The notes below the pieces were generated by a model. That model saw only the letters and a program-made list of their open reading frames with translations. It did not search any database and had not been told where the DNA came from. From Ditibartonella apis (GTDB lineage: Bacteria; Pseudomonadota; Alphaproteobacteria; Rhizobiales; Rhizobiaceae), in NCBI RefSeq assembly GCF_001952075.1, contig NZ_LXYU01000004.1:124001-188000 (forward strand): 64,000 bases of DNA, read 5' to 3'. Below, piece by piece: positions 46,202 through 57,297 of this stretch. The translations under genes and the position numbers were made by a program. Numbering within the stretch: the stretch's first letter is position 1; every line of letters starts with the position of its first letter.

Positions 46202-49200
46202 TTGACAGATCCGCATGAAGAGATTCGCTTTAAAAAAAGCGAAATAAAAAGCCTCGACCAATTTCCGTCATCCCGAGACGGGAACGGGGTGAAAGTTGAT
46301 ACCCCGCGTCGGCGTAAAAGACTGCTAAGACATCTGTTCCATATAGTATTCTGGGCAATATTGATTGTCGTCATAGTGTTAGGAGTGTTGTTTTCGCTGT
46401 TGAAAGTGGGGATTAGCGGCGAATATCTCACGCGAAAAATGCAGGCGACATTATCCCAACAACTGGGAGATTACGCACGCGTAAAAATAAACGACGCACG
46501 ACTTTCGCTGGATGAAGACTATCATCTTGCTCTCGAAACCCAGAACGTCATGTTGGACGATATTAAAGATGGCGTGAAAGTCGATCAAATCGGTGTCTTT
46601 CGTGTTGGCTTTTCTTCATGGGCTCTGCTTTTTGGAAAACTCCAGATTGCGCAGATCGAACTCCACGATGCGAATGTGTTATTACCTCAGTCGCAAGGGC
46701 CAGGCCTGCTAGACCAGCTACCAAAAGATGAATACGGACGGATTGATCCGGATGCGACAGCCAATATTTTATTTCCGGCTTTCGATACTAGCGCGGAAAA
46801 ATTGCGCTCAATGTCGATCAACGTTCTTGTTTTGAAAAATATTTCGCTCCACATGCCGGGTGAAAATGGAACCATTCTTGGCATAAAAGATCTAGATTTG
46901 CGTATGCGCTGGAAAACGGCAACGCTCATATCCTCTTTAACCTGGAACGGCGAGAAAATCGGTGTCGAAGCCAACGCAAATTACGCCAATCGGCGTGCCA
47001 ATGATATAACACTTAATGTAAAATCATTTCCGCTTCATTTGGGCGCGGCTGACGATGTTTCACCATTTTTGCCAAACGGTCATACAAATAACGGGCATTT
47101 CAGATTAAAAGGTAAAGCCAATTTCATTGTCGAGGCACACCGTAGCAATACAGACGATGAACCAATAGTACGTACCCAGCTTACGATGCCTGATGGCATT
47201 ATGGATTTTGGCACAGAGCAGAATATACCGTCAAAAATTGACTTCAATTTGCTGCACACGCCTCACAGCAACAAGATCGAATTCGAGACTTCGCTTATTC
47301 AAATCGGCGGCTTGGTCATTCCTTTTAACGGAGCTCTAGGGTTAACACCGGTAGACCCGAAAATAGGTAGACCGGTTAATGATTATCGTTTTGAAATTGT
47401 TGCCCAACATGCGGTGAGTGCTTCGAATGAAGTGCCGGATGTAGCTCTCCGGTTCGAGATGAAACTAGCCGGCCAATATAACCTCGCCGATAAAAAAGCA
47501 TTAATGGATGAAATCACCATCAACACGCCACATGGGAATCTGATGGGACAGGGAAGCTTGAAATTTGGTGCAGGGAGTCCGGAAACCATCTTCGTTCTTC
47601 ATGTTCCGCAAATGGACGTTGCTGAGGCCAAGCAACTATGGCCGGTAAATATTTCCCCTGGCGCGAGAAGATGGGTTGCATCGCATATTTTTGGTGGACA
47701 ATTAAAAAATGGTTCGATCGAAATTGCCTTGCCGCAAGGTTATTTCCAATCGGGAATTCCTGCAGGCACACTTTCCGGCAATGAAGTAAAAATACGAACG
47801 GATATCGTCAATACGCGTTCGGACCTTGTTGGAGAGTTGCCGGCTTTACGCGACGCATCGGGAAATGTTGCGATAGATGGCATGACAACCACCATAACGC
47901 TTGATAGTGGAGCGAGCTATCTTTCCAATGGACGCAAAGTAGAAGCAGTGGAAGGAACTTTGGTGATTCCGTGGGGCCCGCAAAGACCAGTTTTTGCCGA
48001 TATGGATCTGGTTGCTCGCGGAGAGATAGATGCAGCCGGAGAAATGATCGGATATTCGCCGATAAATGCTCGCCATCGCTTACCTTTCAACACGGATAAG
48101 GCGCACGGGAATGTCGAGGCGGATATAAAACTTCGCTTTCCCGTCACCCACGACGAGCCGAAAGGAGAAATTACCTATAGTGCCCACGTTAATTTCAGCG
48201 ATTTTTCTATGCCGGATCCAATTAAAAACAACATAGTGAGCAACGCTTCTGGTACTGCAGACGTTGATAAATCGGGAATTATCCTGCAAGCAAACGGTTT
48301 ACTCAATGAGCTTCCAGCGCAGATAAAACTTGTTCAGCCATTCGAAAATTCCGATTTGCAAAAAAGCGAGAAAATCACTCTCAATCTCGATGACAGTATT
48401 CGCTCGAAACATTTTGCGTTTCTCAACAATTTTCTCACAGGTCCTGTAAATGTCGAGGTTGGTGAAGACAATAACGGTAAACGCCATTTCAACGCCGATT
48501 TAACCAATGCAGATCTCGAATTTTCGTGGGCAGGATGGAAAAAGGGTAAGGGCATGGCTGCCCATGCGCAATTCGATATGCCGTCCAATATAAAAGACAA
48601 ACCTGATTATACGATCGAAAATTTTTCGTTATCAGGGCAAAATCTGGATGTGGCAGGGCAAATCCATATCAAGGATAAGCAACTATTCGGAGCAGAATTT
48701 ACCAAAGCCAATTTAAGTCGAAACGATGATCTCACACTAAAAGTTATAAGTTCAGGAAAATCATACCATATAGAGGCATCCGGAAAGAGCTATGACGGGC
48801 GTGCGCTAATCCAGCAATTGGGTAAAACGCAAAATTCCAATTCAGGTGGAAAAACGGCTATTTCTGTGCATGCGTCGATCGCAAGCCTTGCAGGTTTTTA
48901 TGGTGAAGAGCTTTCAAATGTAAATGCGACTTACGAAATAACCGAACAGAAAGCAGCACAATTTTCATTAAGCGGTACAACGCATAATCGTCAGTCCGTC
49001 AATGTCGAAACGCAAAAAATTTCAGGGCATCAAACTGTCACGGCGAGAAGTAATGATGCGGGCGCGCTGTTCCGCTTCATGAATTACTATGACAAAATCC
49101 GTGGAGGTGTTTTGAAAGCTGATTTAACTTCATCTTCCGGACAACCAATGTCAGGCCGTGTCAGTATTAGAAATTTTGAAGTGGTTGATGAACCCCGTTT

Positions 49201-49627
49201 GGCTGCAATTGTATCGTCACGCCCCAGAGGCGGTGGCAAAAGTTTGAATGAAGCCGTCAAAGGCAAAATCAATAGCTCCAGTATCGGCTTTGATCTTGCC
49301 TATGCTCATATTGCAAAAGGTGACAATTACCTTGTTCTTGATCGCGGTGTGTTGAGAGGGCCAACGGTAGGGGCAACCTTTCAAGGGGTTCTTTATGATG
49401 TGTCCGGAAATATGTCGATTACCGGCACCTTCATGCCTGCATATGGTCTGAACCGCCTGTTTGGAGATCTGCCAATTATCGGGCAGGTATTAGGAAATGG
49501 CCGCGATAGGGGATTGATAGGAATTACTTTTAAAATTGAAGGTAAGGCGAAGCACCCGCAAGTAATGGTCAATCCGATTTCCGTTATCGCTCCAGGCATT
49601 TTCAGGTCGATATTCGAATTCCAATAA
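46202..49627 (+). CDS. AsmA/YhdP-like large envelope protein (DUF3971)
   Basis: An 1141-residue protein with a positively charged N-terminus (TPRRRKRLLRHL near 34), one transmembrane helix (residues ~46-67) and a very long periplasmic beta-rich region. The layout, the DUF3971-type middle and the AsmA-like C-terminal segment (RVSIRNFEVVDEPRLAAI, then DLPIIGQVLGNGRDRGLIG) match the AsmA/YhdP group. Members of this group form bridges that carry phospholipids to the outer membrane; that role here is inferred. The start is a TTG, since no ATG lies nearby. Single gene, divergent from bcp. Confidence 0.85.
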   Translation: MTDPHEEIRFKKSEIKSLDQFPSSRDGNGVKVDTPRRRKRLLRHLFHIVFWAILIVVIVLGVLFSLLKVGISGEYLTRKMQATLSQQLGDYARVKINDARLSLDEDYHLALETQNVMLDDIKDGVKVDQIGVFRVGFSSWALLFGKLQIAQIELHDANVLLPQSQGPGLLDQLPKDEYGRIDPDATANILFPAFDTSAEKLRSMSINVLVLKNISLHMPGENGTILGIKDLDLRMRWKTATLISSLTWNGEKIGVEANANYANRRANDITLNVKSFPLHLGAADDVSPFLPNGHTNNGHFRLKGKANFIVEAHRSNTDDEPIVRTQLTMPDGIMDFGTEQNIPSKIDFNLLHTPHSNKIEFETSLIQIGGLVIPFNGALGLTPVDPKIGRPVNDYRFEIVAQHAVSASNEVPDVALRFEMKLAGQYNLADKKALMDEITINTPHGNLMGQGSLKFGAGSPETIFVLHVPQMDVAEAKQLWPVNISPGARRWVASHIFGGQLKNGSIEIALPQGYFQSGIPAGTLSGNEVKIRTDIVNTRSDLVGELPALRDASGNVAIDGMTTTITLDSGASYLSNGRKVEAVEGTLVIPWGPQRPVFADMDLVARGEIDAAGEMIGYSPINARHRLPFNTDKAHGNVEADIKLRFPVTHDEPKGEITYSAHVNFSDFSMPDPIKNNIVSNASGTADVDKSGIILQANGLLNELPAQIKLVQPFENSDLQKSEKITLNLDDSIRSKHFAFLNNFLTGPVNVEVGEDNNGKRHFNADLTNADLEFSWAGWKKGKGMAAHAQFDMPSNIKDKPDYTIENFSLSGQNLDVAGQIHIKDKQLFGAEFTKANLSRNDDLTLKVISSGKSYHIEASGKSYDGRALIQQLGKTQNSNSGGKTAISVHASIASLAGFYGEELSNVNATYEITEQKAAQFSLSGTTHNRQSVNVETQKISGHQTVTARSNDAGALFRFMNYYDKIRGGVLKADLTSSSGQPMSGRVSIRNFEVVDEPRLAAIVSSRPRGGGKSLNEAVKGKINSSSIGFDLAYAHIAKGDNYLVLDRGVLRGPTVGATFQGVLYDVSGNMSITGTFMPAYGLNRLFGDLPIIGQVLGNGRDRGLIGITFKIEGKAKHPQVMVNPISVIAPGIFRSIFEFQ

Positions 49628-49985
49628 ACCTGAAAAGAATGGAATTTTTCAATAATTTTCAGTGCGTTTCGATGACTGACCAAATAGGCAGTAGTGTTTT
49701 TGACGCGACTTTTATCGTCCTAGTTTACTTATTTAACGACGTGTGAATCAGGCGTTCGCTGTCGCGTCGATTTCAAAATGGAACCAATTTGTATTTCTCT
49801 TTATTTAAAGGCGGCGAAAACGGGCGAGTGTGATGAAGCACTGGTGAAAATGAAAGTCATAATGCTTTTTAAGCATGTTACCGGCAACGGAAACGTTGTT
49901 GTCGGTAAGAAATCGGGAAATAAGCCTTAAGGCGGAATTAGCCGCGCGACTTCATTAGGATTTGCGTTCCCAAACAGTAAAACAG
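49628..49985. other. intergenic region between the AsmA-like gene and tyrS
   Basis: About 360 bases between convergent genes. It has a stem-loop at about 49877-49911 (TTACCGGCAAC with GTTGTCGGTAA, one G-T pair) and a small ATGCTT/AAGCAT hairpin just before it. Neither has a good T-run on either strand. No gene is supported. Confidence 0.5.
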
Positions 49986-51239
49986 TTACATTGGCTTGAC
50001 GAGAACATGCTTCTTTTTACCGAAAGACAATTTGACAACACCATCGGCGTTGACATCATTTTCGGTGATTAAGCGCTTTTCATCCTCTACCAGCACGTCG
50101 TTCACACGTACGCCACCACCTTGTACGTGACGCCGCGCTTCGCCGTTTGATTTGGCAAAACCTGCTTTCACCAAGAGAGTGAGCAAACCAATTCCATCTT
50201 TAAGCTCGGTTGCCGGAACTTCTATTTTGGGAAGATCGTGACTGACTTCGCCTTCTTCGAATGTTTTACGTGCAGTTTCTGCAGCTTTTTCAGCAGCATC
50301 GCGTCCGTGAAGCATGGCGGTTACTTCTGTCGCCAATATCTTTTTCACATCATTGATTTCGGATCCCTGGAGAGCTGAAAGCCGTTTTATTTCATCCATA
50401 GGCAAAGTTGTATAAAGTTTTAAAAAACGCGAAACATCGGCATCTTCCGTATTGCGCCAATATTGCCAAAAATCATATGGAGAAAGCATGTCGGCATTCA
50501 GCCATAGAGCGCCATTAAGAGATTTTCCCATTTTGGCGCCTGATGCTGTGGTCAATAAAGGTGAAGTCAAAGCAAAAAGTTGGGGGGCATCCATCCGGTG
50601 GCCAAGATCAATGCCGTTTACAATATTTCCCCATTGGTCAGAACCGCCCATTTGCATCCGTAGACCATATCGTTTATTGAGCTCGACAAAATCATAGGCT
50701 TGCAAGATCATATAATTGAATTCGAGAAACGACAGAGAATGCTCTCTATCCATCCGCAGTTTCACTGATTCAAAGGACAACATCTTGTTGACCGAAAAAA
50801 AGCGCCCAACATCACGCAGAAATTCGATATAGTTCAAATCTCTAAGCCAATCGGCGTTGTTCACCATAATTGCATCTGTGGCACCATCACCGAATTTGAT
50901 ATAGTTTGAAAACACTTTTTTAATACCGGCGATATTAGAGTCGATTTTGTCGACTGTGAGCAGTTTACGTGCCTCATCTTTAAACGAAGGGTCGCCGATC
51001 ATACCTGTACCGCCGCCCATAAGGGCTATCGGACGGTGTCCGGTTTGTTGCAACCAATGAAGCATCATAATCTGGATCAAACTGCCTGCATGAAGGCTTG
51101 CTGCAGTCGGGTCAAACCCGATATAACCGGTTACAACTTCCTTTGAAAGGAGATCGTCCAGCCCCTTTTCGTCGGACATTTGGTGGATAAAGCCACGTTC
51201 GCTCATCACATTTAGGAAATCGGATTTAAAACCGGCCAT
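49986..51239 (-). CDS. tyrS: tyrosyl-tRNA synthetase
   Basis: A 417-residue class I synthetase. The HIGH region reads SLHAGSLIQ near residue 47, tyrosine-binding residues are in [13 protein letters not shown] and GGSDQWGNI, and the KMSKS motif reads KMGKS ([11 protein letters not shown] near 236). An S4 RNA-binding domain closes the protein ([11 protein letters not shown]). I chose the ATG at 51239, with AGGGAAAAG before it, over a longer frame to 51275. It is divergent from anmK, with 109 bases between the two starts. Confidence 0.96.
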   Translation of the reverse strand: MAGFKSDFLNVMSERGFIHQMSDEKGLDDLLSKEVVTGYIGFDPTAASLHAGSLIQIMMLHWLQQTGHRPIALMGGGTGMIGDPSFKDEARKLLTVDKIDSNIAGIKKVFSNYIKFGDGATDAIMVNNADWLRDLNYIEFLRDVGRFFSVNKMLSFESVKLRMDREHSLSFLEFNYMILQAYDFVELNKRYGLRMQMGGSDQWGNIVNGIDLGHRMDAPQLFALTSPLLTTASGAKMGKSLNGALWLNADMLSPYDFWQYWRNTEDADVSRFLKLYTTLPMDEIKRLSALQGSEINDVKKILATEVTAMLHGRDAAEKAAETARKTFEEGEVSHDLPKIEVPATELKDGIGLLTLLVKAGFAKSNGEARRHVQGGGVRVNDVLVEDEKRLITENDVNADGVVKLSFGKKKHVLVKPM

Positions 51240-51348
51240 CAAACTTTTCCCTGAAAATTCCTGCTTGGAAAGCAATATTCAACTGTTTTGTGGGCTTTAT
51301 CATAGAATATATGTGATTCACAAGGAAACATCTTACGGGAAGCAAGTA

Positions 51349-52482
51349 ATGGGTGCGATAAAAACGGCAATCGGCCTGATGAGTGGTACGTCAATGGATG
51401 GAATTGATGCGGCTGTGCTCAAAAGTGACGGGCAGAACGAGATCGAAATTGTCGGTCATTTATCCCATGCTTATCCTGCGGTTTTTCGAAGCAAATTGAA
51501 ACAGTCACTTGATAAAGTAGCCGGAGTGACCAAACGGGCAGATCTTCCGGAAACTGTTTTGAGTCTGGAACGTGAACTCACACTTGAACATGCAGCCATT
51601 GTTGATCAATTGTTAAAAAAATATGCAATCTCGCCTTCCAAAGTTGATCTCATCGGTTTTCATGGACAAACTATTCTTCATAGACCGGATATCGGATTGA
51701 CGATCCAATTAGGCGACGGGCCGTTACTCGCCAGAAAATGCGGAATCGATGTGGTTTTTGACTTAAGATCAAATGATATGAAGCACGGGGGCGGGGGCGC
51801 TCCGCTGGTGCCGGTCTATCATCAGGCATTGGCGCAAAAATTAAAGGATAAACTTGATTTTCCTGTTGCGTTTATCAATATCGGTGGAATTTCCAACCTG
51901 ACTTTTGTCGGAAAAGATAATGAACTTTATGCTTTTGATTGTGGTCCGGGTAACGGTTTGATCGACCAGTGGATGTTTTTTAAAACCGGAAGCCCGATGG
52001 ATCGCAATGGCGAAGCCGGTCTAAGTGGAACTGTTGATTACAAGATTGTCAATAGCTACGCAAGTCATCCCTTTTTTAGCGGTAAAAAGCCTGGTTCACT
52101 TGATTGGCGGAGTTTCAAGCCTTTGGTGAATGATGCCATTTCTGTCGAAGATGGGGCGGCCTCGCTGAGCTTCATAACAGCCTATGGGATAGTAAATTCT
52201 TTCAGGCATTTACCGATGTTGCCAAAGACACTTATCGTTTCCGGAGGAGGCGTTCATAACGGCGCAATTATGAAGACTTTGAAGGAACTTACGCAAAAAA
52301 ACGGAATCATCACATTATCAGCCCGTTCACTTGGGCTTTGCTCGGATTTCCTGGAAGCAGAGGCGTGGGCCTATCTTGCAATAAGATCAATCTATAACTT
52401 GCCTATCACCTTTCCGACAACGACAGGTTGCGATCGACCACGATCAGGCGGTGAGTTGGCACGCCATCCGGTTCAAGCATGA
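51349..52482 (+). CDS. anmK: anhydro-N-acetylmuramic acid kinase
   Basis: AnmK opens and phosphorylates 1,6-anhydro-MurNAc from cell-wall turnover for recycling. With the ATG at 51349 (GGGAAG before it) the protein has 377 residues. Signatures are AIGLMSGTSMDGIDAAV at residues ~6-22, GFHGQTILHRPD near 106, NIGGISNLTFV near 180 and DCGPGNGLIDQWM near 200. An in-frame start at 51265 would overlap the divergent tyrS promoter and adds unrelated residues. AnmK next to tyrS is a common alphaproteobacterial arrangement. Confidence 0.95.
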   Translation: MGAIKTAIGLMSGTSMDGIDAAVLKSDGQNEIEIVGHLSHAYPAVFRSKLKQSLDKVAGVTKRADLPETVLSLERELTLEHAAIVDQLLKKYAISPSKVDLIGFHGQTILHRPDIGLTIQLGDGPLLARKCGIDVVFDLRSNDMKHGGGGAPLVPVYHQALAQKLKDKLDFPVAFINIGGISNLTFVGKDNELYAFDCGPGNGLIDQWMFFKTGSPMDRNGEAGLSGTVDYKIVNSYASHPFFSGKKPGSLDWRSFKPLVNDAISVEDGAASLSFITAYGIVNSFRHLPMLPKTLIVSGGGVHNGAIMKTLKELTQKNGIITLSARSLGLCSDFLEAEAWAYLAIRSIYNLPITFPTTTGCDRPRSGGELARHPVQA

Positions 52483-52686
52483 CAATATATGTGAGACAAT
52501 GGGGCTATGTTAAAAAGCGTTTTGGCAGTCGTGGACGTAGTTCTTTAAATTGTGTGCTAGATATTGTTTGCCAGGCTTTTTGGAAAACGCATTGGAGATG
52601 TATTGATAAGAGGAACTTGTGATTGAACCTGACGTCTCACAACATTTAAAGCCGCACTATCATTTTAAGGACAGAATATTGCAGAC

Positions 52687-52725
52687 GAAAAAAGGCTTTT
52701 GTCGGAATTTTGCAAAAGCCTTTTT
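52687..52725. terminator. bidirectional intrinsic terminator
   Basis: AAAAAGGCTTTTG pairs with CAAAAGCCTTTTT around an 11-base loop, with A-run and T-run on the two sides. It lies between convergent anmK and the alpha/beta hydrolase gene and could serve both. Confidence 0.85.
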
Positions 52726-52780
52726 AGCTCACAATTTCATATTAAAAGAGACGGTTTAAGATCGCCTACAACTTGAAAAT

Positions 52781-53455
52781 TTATCTCAAACGCTTCATGC
52801 GCGGTTCGGCCAATTCGCCATTAAGACGCCGATCAAGATAGTTGGCGCAATCATCAATAAGCTCGTCGACCTGACCGGAAAAAAAGTGGTTTGCACCCTC
52901 AAGAATCTGTTGTGTGATTGTAATTCCCTTTTGTGTTTTAAGCTTGTCTACAAGACCTTGCACGTCTTTTGCCGGAGCAACACGATCGGCATCGCCGTGA
53001 ATGATCAGCCCCGAAGAAGGACAAGGCGCAAGAAAAGAAAAATCGTACAGATTAGGCTGAGGGGCAACCGAGATGAATCCTTCGATTTCAGGGCGTCGCA
53101 TCAAAAGCTGCATGCCGATCCATGCGCCGAAAGAGTAACCCGCTACCCAACAATTTTTTGAATCAGGGTGTAGCGCCTGTACCCAATCCAGTGCGGCTGC
53201 CGCATCGGATAACTCGCCAGCACCATGATCGAATTCACCTTGACTGCGCCCGATACTGCGGAAGTTGAAACGCAATGTTGTAAAGCCGCGTTGTTGGAAC
53301 ATATAAAAAAGATCGTAAACGATTTTGTTATTCATCGTCCCGCCAAATTGCGGGTGGGGGTGGAGAATAATGGCTATAGGAGCATTTTTTTCCGGCGAGG
53401 GTTGATAACGGCCTTCAAGGCGACCCGCAGGACCATTGAAAATGACTTCAGGCAT
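52781..53455 (-). CDS. alpha/beta hydrolase
   Basis: A 224-residue alpha/beta hydrolase of the short COG2945 type. The nucleophile serine is in GYSFGAW near residue 108, the acid aspartate probably in HGDADRVAP near 155 and the histidine in GANHFFSG near 190. An HPHPQFGGTMNNK segment near 33 is typical of the group. No signal peptide, so cytoplasmic. Substrate unknown. I start at the ATG at 53455 since AAGGAG lies six bases upstream; the TTG one codon earlier is less likely. Confidence 0.88.
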   Translation of the reverse strand: MPEVIFNGPAGRLEGRYQPSPEKNAPIAIILHPHPQFGGTMNNKIVYDLFYMFQQRGFTTLRFNFRSIGRSQGEFDHGAGELSDAAAALDWVQALHPDSKNCWVAGYSFGAWIGMQLLMRRPEIEGFISVAPQPNLYDFSFLAPCPSSGLIIHGDADRVAPAKDVQGLVDKLKTQKGITITQQILEGANHFFSGQVDELIDDCANYLDRRLNGELAEPRMKRLR

Positions 53456-53636
53456 CAAGTACTCCTTACTATATCAGTTTGAACGTTCCATTTTTTGCAG
53501 AAATGGATATTGGCAAATTCAAACTGTTTCGATTGTTTGAATGTATCTTGGCTTTAGATAGTCTGTAATGGGTGCACTTTTCAAGGAAATTGCGCTATGG
53601 ATGCGTTTGAAATAATTAAAAATTACGAGGCTTCAT

Positions 53637-54782
53637 ATGTCATCTTCAAGATGCTATCTCGATTATAATGCTACGACACCTTTGTCAGACGCAGCACGCG
53701 ACGCCCTTGTAAGCGCCCTTGATGTTTATGGTAATCCTTCGTCTGTCCATCAGGAAGGGCGTGCCGCAAAAGCCTTGCTTGAAAAAGCACGGCGTCAGGT
53801 TGCCCACCGTCTTCATACCGAGCCGGATCACGTTGTGTTTACTTCCGGTGCAACAGAAGCAGCAATGACACTCCTTACACCCGATTACAAGATGGGCCGT
53901 TCGGATGTTCATTTTTCAAAAGTTTATATTGGCGCAACCGAACACCCGTGCATTGGCAAGGGTGGGCGTTTTGGAAAAGACCAACAGGTAATTATCGGTG
54001 TTGATGAAAATGGCATCGTCAATTTAGACGAGCTTCAAAGCAAACTTTCCAATCACAATAAATCGGAAGGTCTGCCGATGGTTGCTATTCAGGCAGCTAA
54101 TGGCGAAACAGGTGTTATCCAGCCGGTGAGAAAAATAGCAGATATTGTCAAACAAGCTGGTGGCGTTCTTGTTGTCGACATCGTTCAATATATAGGCAAA
54201 CTTCCTGTTGATGTTGCAAGTTTCGGGGGGGATTTTTTTATCGTTGCAGCGCACAAAATTGGTGGGCCAAAGGGTATCGGTGCCTTTATTGCCACAGGAA
54301 GCGCCCTTATGCCACAAGCTCTGATATTGGGTGGAGGGCAGGAAAAGGGATTCCGTTCCGGTACAGAGTCGATTCCGCTTATTGCGGCTTTTGGGGTAGC
54401 GATGGAACAAAAACCGACTACTCAGGATTTGGATCATTCGAAAGCGCTTCAAATGCGTCTGGAACATGGGTTGCATCAATTGAGTAACAATCTTGTTATC
54501 TTCGGAGAAAAATCACCGCGTTTACCGAACACAACCTATTTTGCTGTCGACGGGTTAAAGGCGGAAACGTTGCAAATCGGCTTCGACCTTGCAGGATTTG
54601 CGGTTTCGGCCGGATCGGCCTGTTCATCGGGAAAAGTAAAACAAAGTGGCGTTCTGTCTGCAATGGGCTGTCATGTACCGGATGGAGCAATTCGCGTTTC
54701 CACGGGTAAACACACAAGCTTGAAAAACATCGACGATTTTCTTTCGGCTTTTGAAAAAATTATCCGGAATTCGAAAAATTGA
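53637..54782 (+). CDS. iscS: cysteine desulfurase (IscS/NifS-like)
   Basis: A PLP enzyme that takes sulfur from cysteine for iron-sulfur cluster assembly. The 381-residue protein begins YLDYNATTPLSDAARDAL, has the PLP lysine in AAHKIGGPKG near residue 206 and the sulfur-accepting cysteine in SAGSACSSGKVKQSG near 328. It is a class I (NifS/IscS) desulfurase and thus different from the SufS encoded at the end of the same cluster. CGAGG lies seven bases before the ATG. sufB starts 172 bases downstream. An IscR/RirA-type regulator, often next to it, is not in this window. Confidence 0.9.
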   Translation: MSSSRCYLDYNATTPLSDAARDALVSALDVYGNPSSVHQEGRAAKALLEKARRQVAHRLHTEPDHVVFTSGATEAAMTLLTPDYKMGRSDVHFSKVYIGATEHPCIGKGGRFGKDQQVIIGVDENGIVNLDELQSKLSNHNKSEGLPMVAIQAANGETGVIQPVRKIADIVKQAGGVLVVDIVQYIGKLPVDVASFGGDFFIVAAHKIGGPKGIGAFIATGSALMPQALILGGGQEKGFRSGTESIPLIAAFGVAMEQKPTTQDLDHSKALQMRLEHGLHQLSNNLVIFGEKSPRLPNTTYFAVDGLKAETLQIGFDLAGFAVSAGSACSSGKVKQSGVLSAMGCHVPDGAIRVSTGKHTSLKNIDDFLSAFEKIIRNSKN

Positions 54783-54954
54783 AAAACAGCACTTGAAATC
54801 CTCTTTAGAACTGTTTTAAACAAAGTCAAATAAGCTTGACTAGATTTATCATGTTTTTCATTGAAGTCCGGCGACTGAAACCCTAAATCAGGTTATGCTT
54901 ATTTTGGTATAATCGTAACTGCCGGTTTTTGACCCGGCCAGGAGGGAGACGCCC

Positions 54955-56466
54955 ATGCCTGCAGCGCAGGAAACTATAAGTCAGGTCCGTGAAATTGACG
55001 TTGACCAGTATAAATATGGCTTTGAAACCAAAATCGAGGCGGATAAGGCCCCGCTAGGGCTTAATGATGATATTATCCGTTTGATCTCGGCAAAAAAGCA
55101 AGAGCCGGAATGGATGTTGGAATTGCGGCTCAAAGCATTCCATCATTGGCTGACAATGGAAGAGCCCCACTGGGCAAGGCTGGAAATCCCTAAAATAGAT
55201 TTTCAGGCTATTTCATATTATTCGGCACCTAAAAGTCAAAATGCTCCCAAGTCGCTCGACGAAGTTGATCCTGCATTGCTCAACACCTACGAGAAGCTCG
55301 GGATTCCGTTAAAAGAACAAGAAATTCTCGCAGGTGTACGTAAGCAGGCAGAACCATCGAAATTGGACGATAATGTATATGCATCCGGTCGCGTTGCGGT
55401 CGATGCAGTGTTCGATTCGGTTTCTGTGGTCACTACATTCAAGAAAGAATTGATCCGTTCAGGTGTTATATTCTGCTCAATATCCGAAGCGATACGTGAG
55501 CATCCTGATCTGATAAAACAATATCTCGGCTCGGTGGTTCCTGCCGGAGACAACTTTTATGCGGCGCTTAATGCGGCAGTTTTTACTGATGGGTCATTTA
55601 TTTACGTTCCTAAAGGCGTTCGTTGTCCAATGGAGCTGTCGACTTATTTCCGTATTAACGAACGCAATACCGGACAGTTCGAACGTACATTAATTATCGC
55701 CGATGAAGGAGCCTACGTATCCTATCTTGAAGGTTGTACAGCACCGCAACGCGACGAGAACCAGCTGCATGCGGCGGTTGTCGAACTCATTGCCCAGAAA
55801 GATGCGGAAATAAAATATTCAACCGTTCAGAACTGGTATCCGGGTGATAAAGACGGCAAAGGCGGAATTTTCAATTTTGTTACCAAACGCGGTGATTGTC
55901 GCGGCGACAATTCAAAAATCTCCTGGACACAGGTTGAAACCGGCTCGGCGATAACCTGGAAATATCCTTCATGCCTGTTGCGTGGGGATAATACACGCGG
56001 TGAATTCTATTCCATTGCAGTTTCCAATGGACACCAGCAGATCGATTCAGGCACAAAAATGATCCATCTTGGAAAAAACACATCAAGCCGTGTTATTTCC
56101 AAAGGTATTTCAGCCGGATTTTCCAATAATACTTATCGTGGACAAATCTCGGCCCATCGCAAAGCCACCAATGCCCGTAACTTCACCCAATGTGACAGCC
56201 TGTTGATTGGCAATAATTGTGGTGCCCACACAGCTCCTTACATTGAAGCGAAAAACGCGACGGCAAAATTCGAGCACGAGGCTACTACATCGAAGATTTC
56301 CGAAGATCAATTGTTCTACGTTATGCAGCGGGGCATTCCGGAAGAAGAAGCGATTGCTCTTATTGTAAATGGCTTTGTCAAAGAAGTTATTCAGGAATTA
56401 CCGATGGAATTTGCTGTTGAAGCACAAAAGCTTATCGGTATCAGTCTTGAAGGTAGTGTCGGCTAA
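54955..56466 (+). CDS. sufB: Fe-S cluster assembly protein SufB
   Basis: SufB is the scaffold subunit of the SufBCD complex, which assembles [4Fe-4S] clusters. The 503-residue protein starts after a strong AGGAGGGAG. It shows the N-terminal [22 protein letters not shown] segment in part, the core [20 protein letters not shown] and the late [12 protein letters not shown] region with the conserved cysteine, followed by [15 protein letters not shown]. Length is normal. It begins the tight run sufB-sufC-sufD-sufS-sufT. Confidence 0.97.
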   Translation: MPAAQETISQVREIDVDQYKYGFETKIEADKAPLGLNDDIIRLISAKKQEPEWMLELRLKAFHHWLTMEEPHWARLEIPKIDFQAISYYSAPKSQNAPKSLDEVDPALLNTYEKLGIPLKEQEILAGVRKQAEPSKLDDNVYASGRVAVDAVFDSVSVVTTFKKELIRSGVIFCSISEAIREHPDLIKQYLGSVVPAGDNFYAALNAAVFTDGSFIYVPKGVRCPMELSTYFRINERNTGQFERTLIIADEGAYVSYLEGCTAPQRDENQLHAAVVELIAQKDAEIKYSTVQNWYPGDKDGKGGIFNFVTKRGDCRGDNSKISWTQVETGSAITWKYPSCLLRGDNTRGEFYSIAVSNGHQQIDSGTKMIHLGKNTSSRVISKGISAGFSNNTYRGQISAHRKATNARNFTQCDSLLIGNNCGAHTAPYIEAKNATAKFEHEATTSKISEDQLFYVMQRGIPEEEAIALIVNGFVKEVIQELPMEFAVEAQKLIGISLEGSVG

Positions 56467-56523
56467 CTGAAACTGTTGTTTTTGTTGGGGGCCTTATCAG
56501 TGTCCGCAAAATAGGATTTAAAA

Positions 56524-57297
56524 ATGTTAGAAATTAAAAATCTTCATGCACGTATAGCCGAAACCAAGACCGAAATTCTGCATGGTCTGGATTTGACAAT
56601 CCACGATGGCGAAGTTGCAGCAATTATGGGACCGAACGGTTCTGGTAAATCAACGCTTTCATATATCCTTGCCGGCCGCGATGATTATGAGGTGACGGAC
56701 GGAGAAGTTATCTTTAACGGCAAGTCGCTTCTTGATATGGATCCGGCAGAACGCGCGGCAACCGGTGTGTTTCTGGCTTTCCAATATCCGATGGAGATAC
56801 CTGGCGTTGCGACAATGGAATTTTTAAAAGTCGCAATGAATTGCCAGAGAAAAGCGCGCGGCGAAGAAGAATTGAAAGTACCCGAATTCTTGAAAAAAGT
56901 AAAAGCGGGCGTTACCGAGCTTGAGATGGATATGAGCATGCTCAAGCGTCCTCTCAATGTCGGTTTTTCCGGTGGTGAAAAGAAGCGCGCAGAAATACTT
57001 CAGATGCTATTGCTGGAACCGAAGCTCTGTATTCTTGACGAAACAGATTCAGGCCTTGATATTGATGCGTTAAAAATCGTGGCAAACGGTGTCAATGCTT
57101 TGCGCTCTCCGGACCGTTCGTTCATGGTCATCACCCACTATCAAAGACTTCTGGACTATATTGTACCGGATACTGTGCACGTCCTCTATAAAGGTAAAAT
57201 CGTTAAGACTGGCGATAAGACATTAGCTATGCAGCTTGAACAAACGGGTTATGCCGACATTATCGACAAGGCAGAAGCGGAGGAAGAACATGAGTGA
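56524..57297 (+). CDS. sufC: Fe-S cluster assembly ATPase SufC
   Basis: SufC is the ABC-type ATPase of the SufBCD complex. The 257-residue protein has Walker A GPNGSGKSTLS near residue 38, the Q-loop in AFQYPMEIPG, the SufC-specific ABC signature FSGGEKKR near 149 and Walker B CILDETDSGLD near 170. It lies 57 bases after sufB. Its stop overlaps the start of sufD in ATGAGTGA, so sufD is translationally coupled. Confidence 0.97.
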   Translation: MLEIKNLHARIAETKTEILHGLDLTIHDGEVAAIMGPNGSGKSTLSYILAGRDDYEVTDGEVIFNGKSLLDMDPAERAATGVFLAFQYPMEIPGVATMEFLKVAMNCQRKARGEEELKVPEFLKKVKAGVTELEMDMSMLKRPLNVGFSGGEKKRAEILQMLLLEPKLCILDETDSGLDIDALKIVANGVNALRSPDRSFMVITHYQRLLDYIVPDTVHVLYKGKIVKTGDKTLAMQLEQTGYADIIDKAEAEEEHE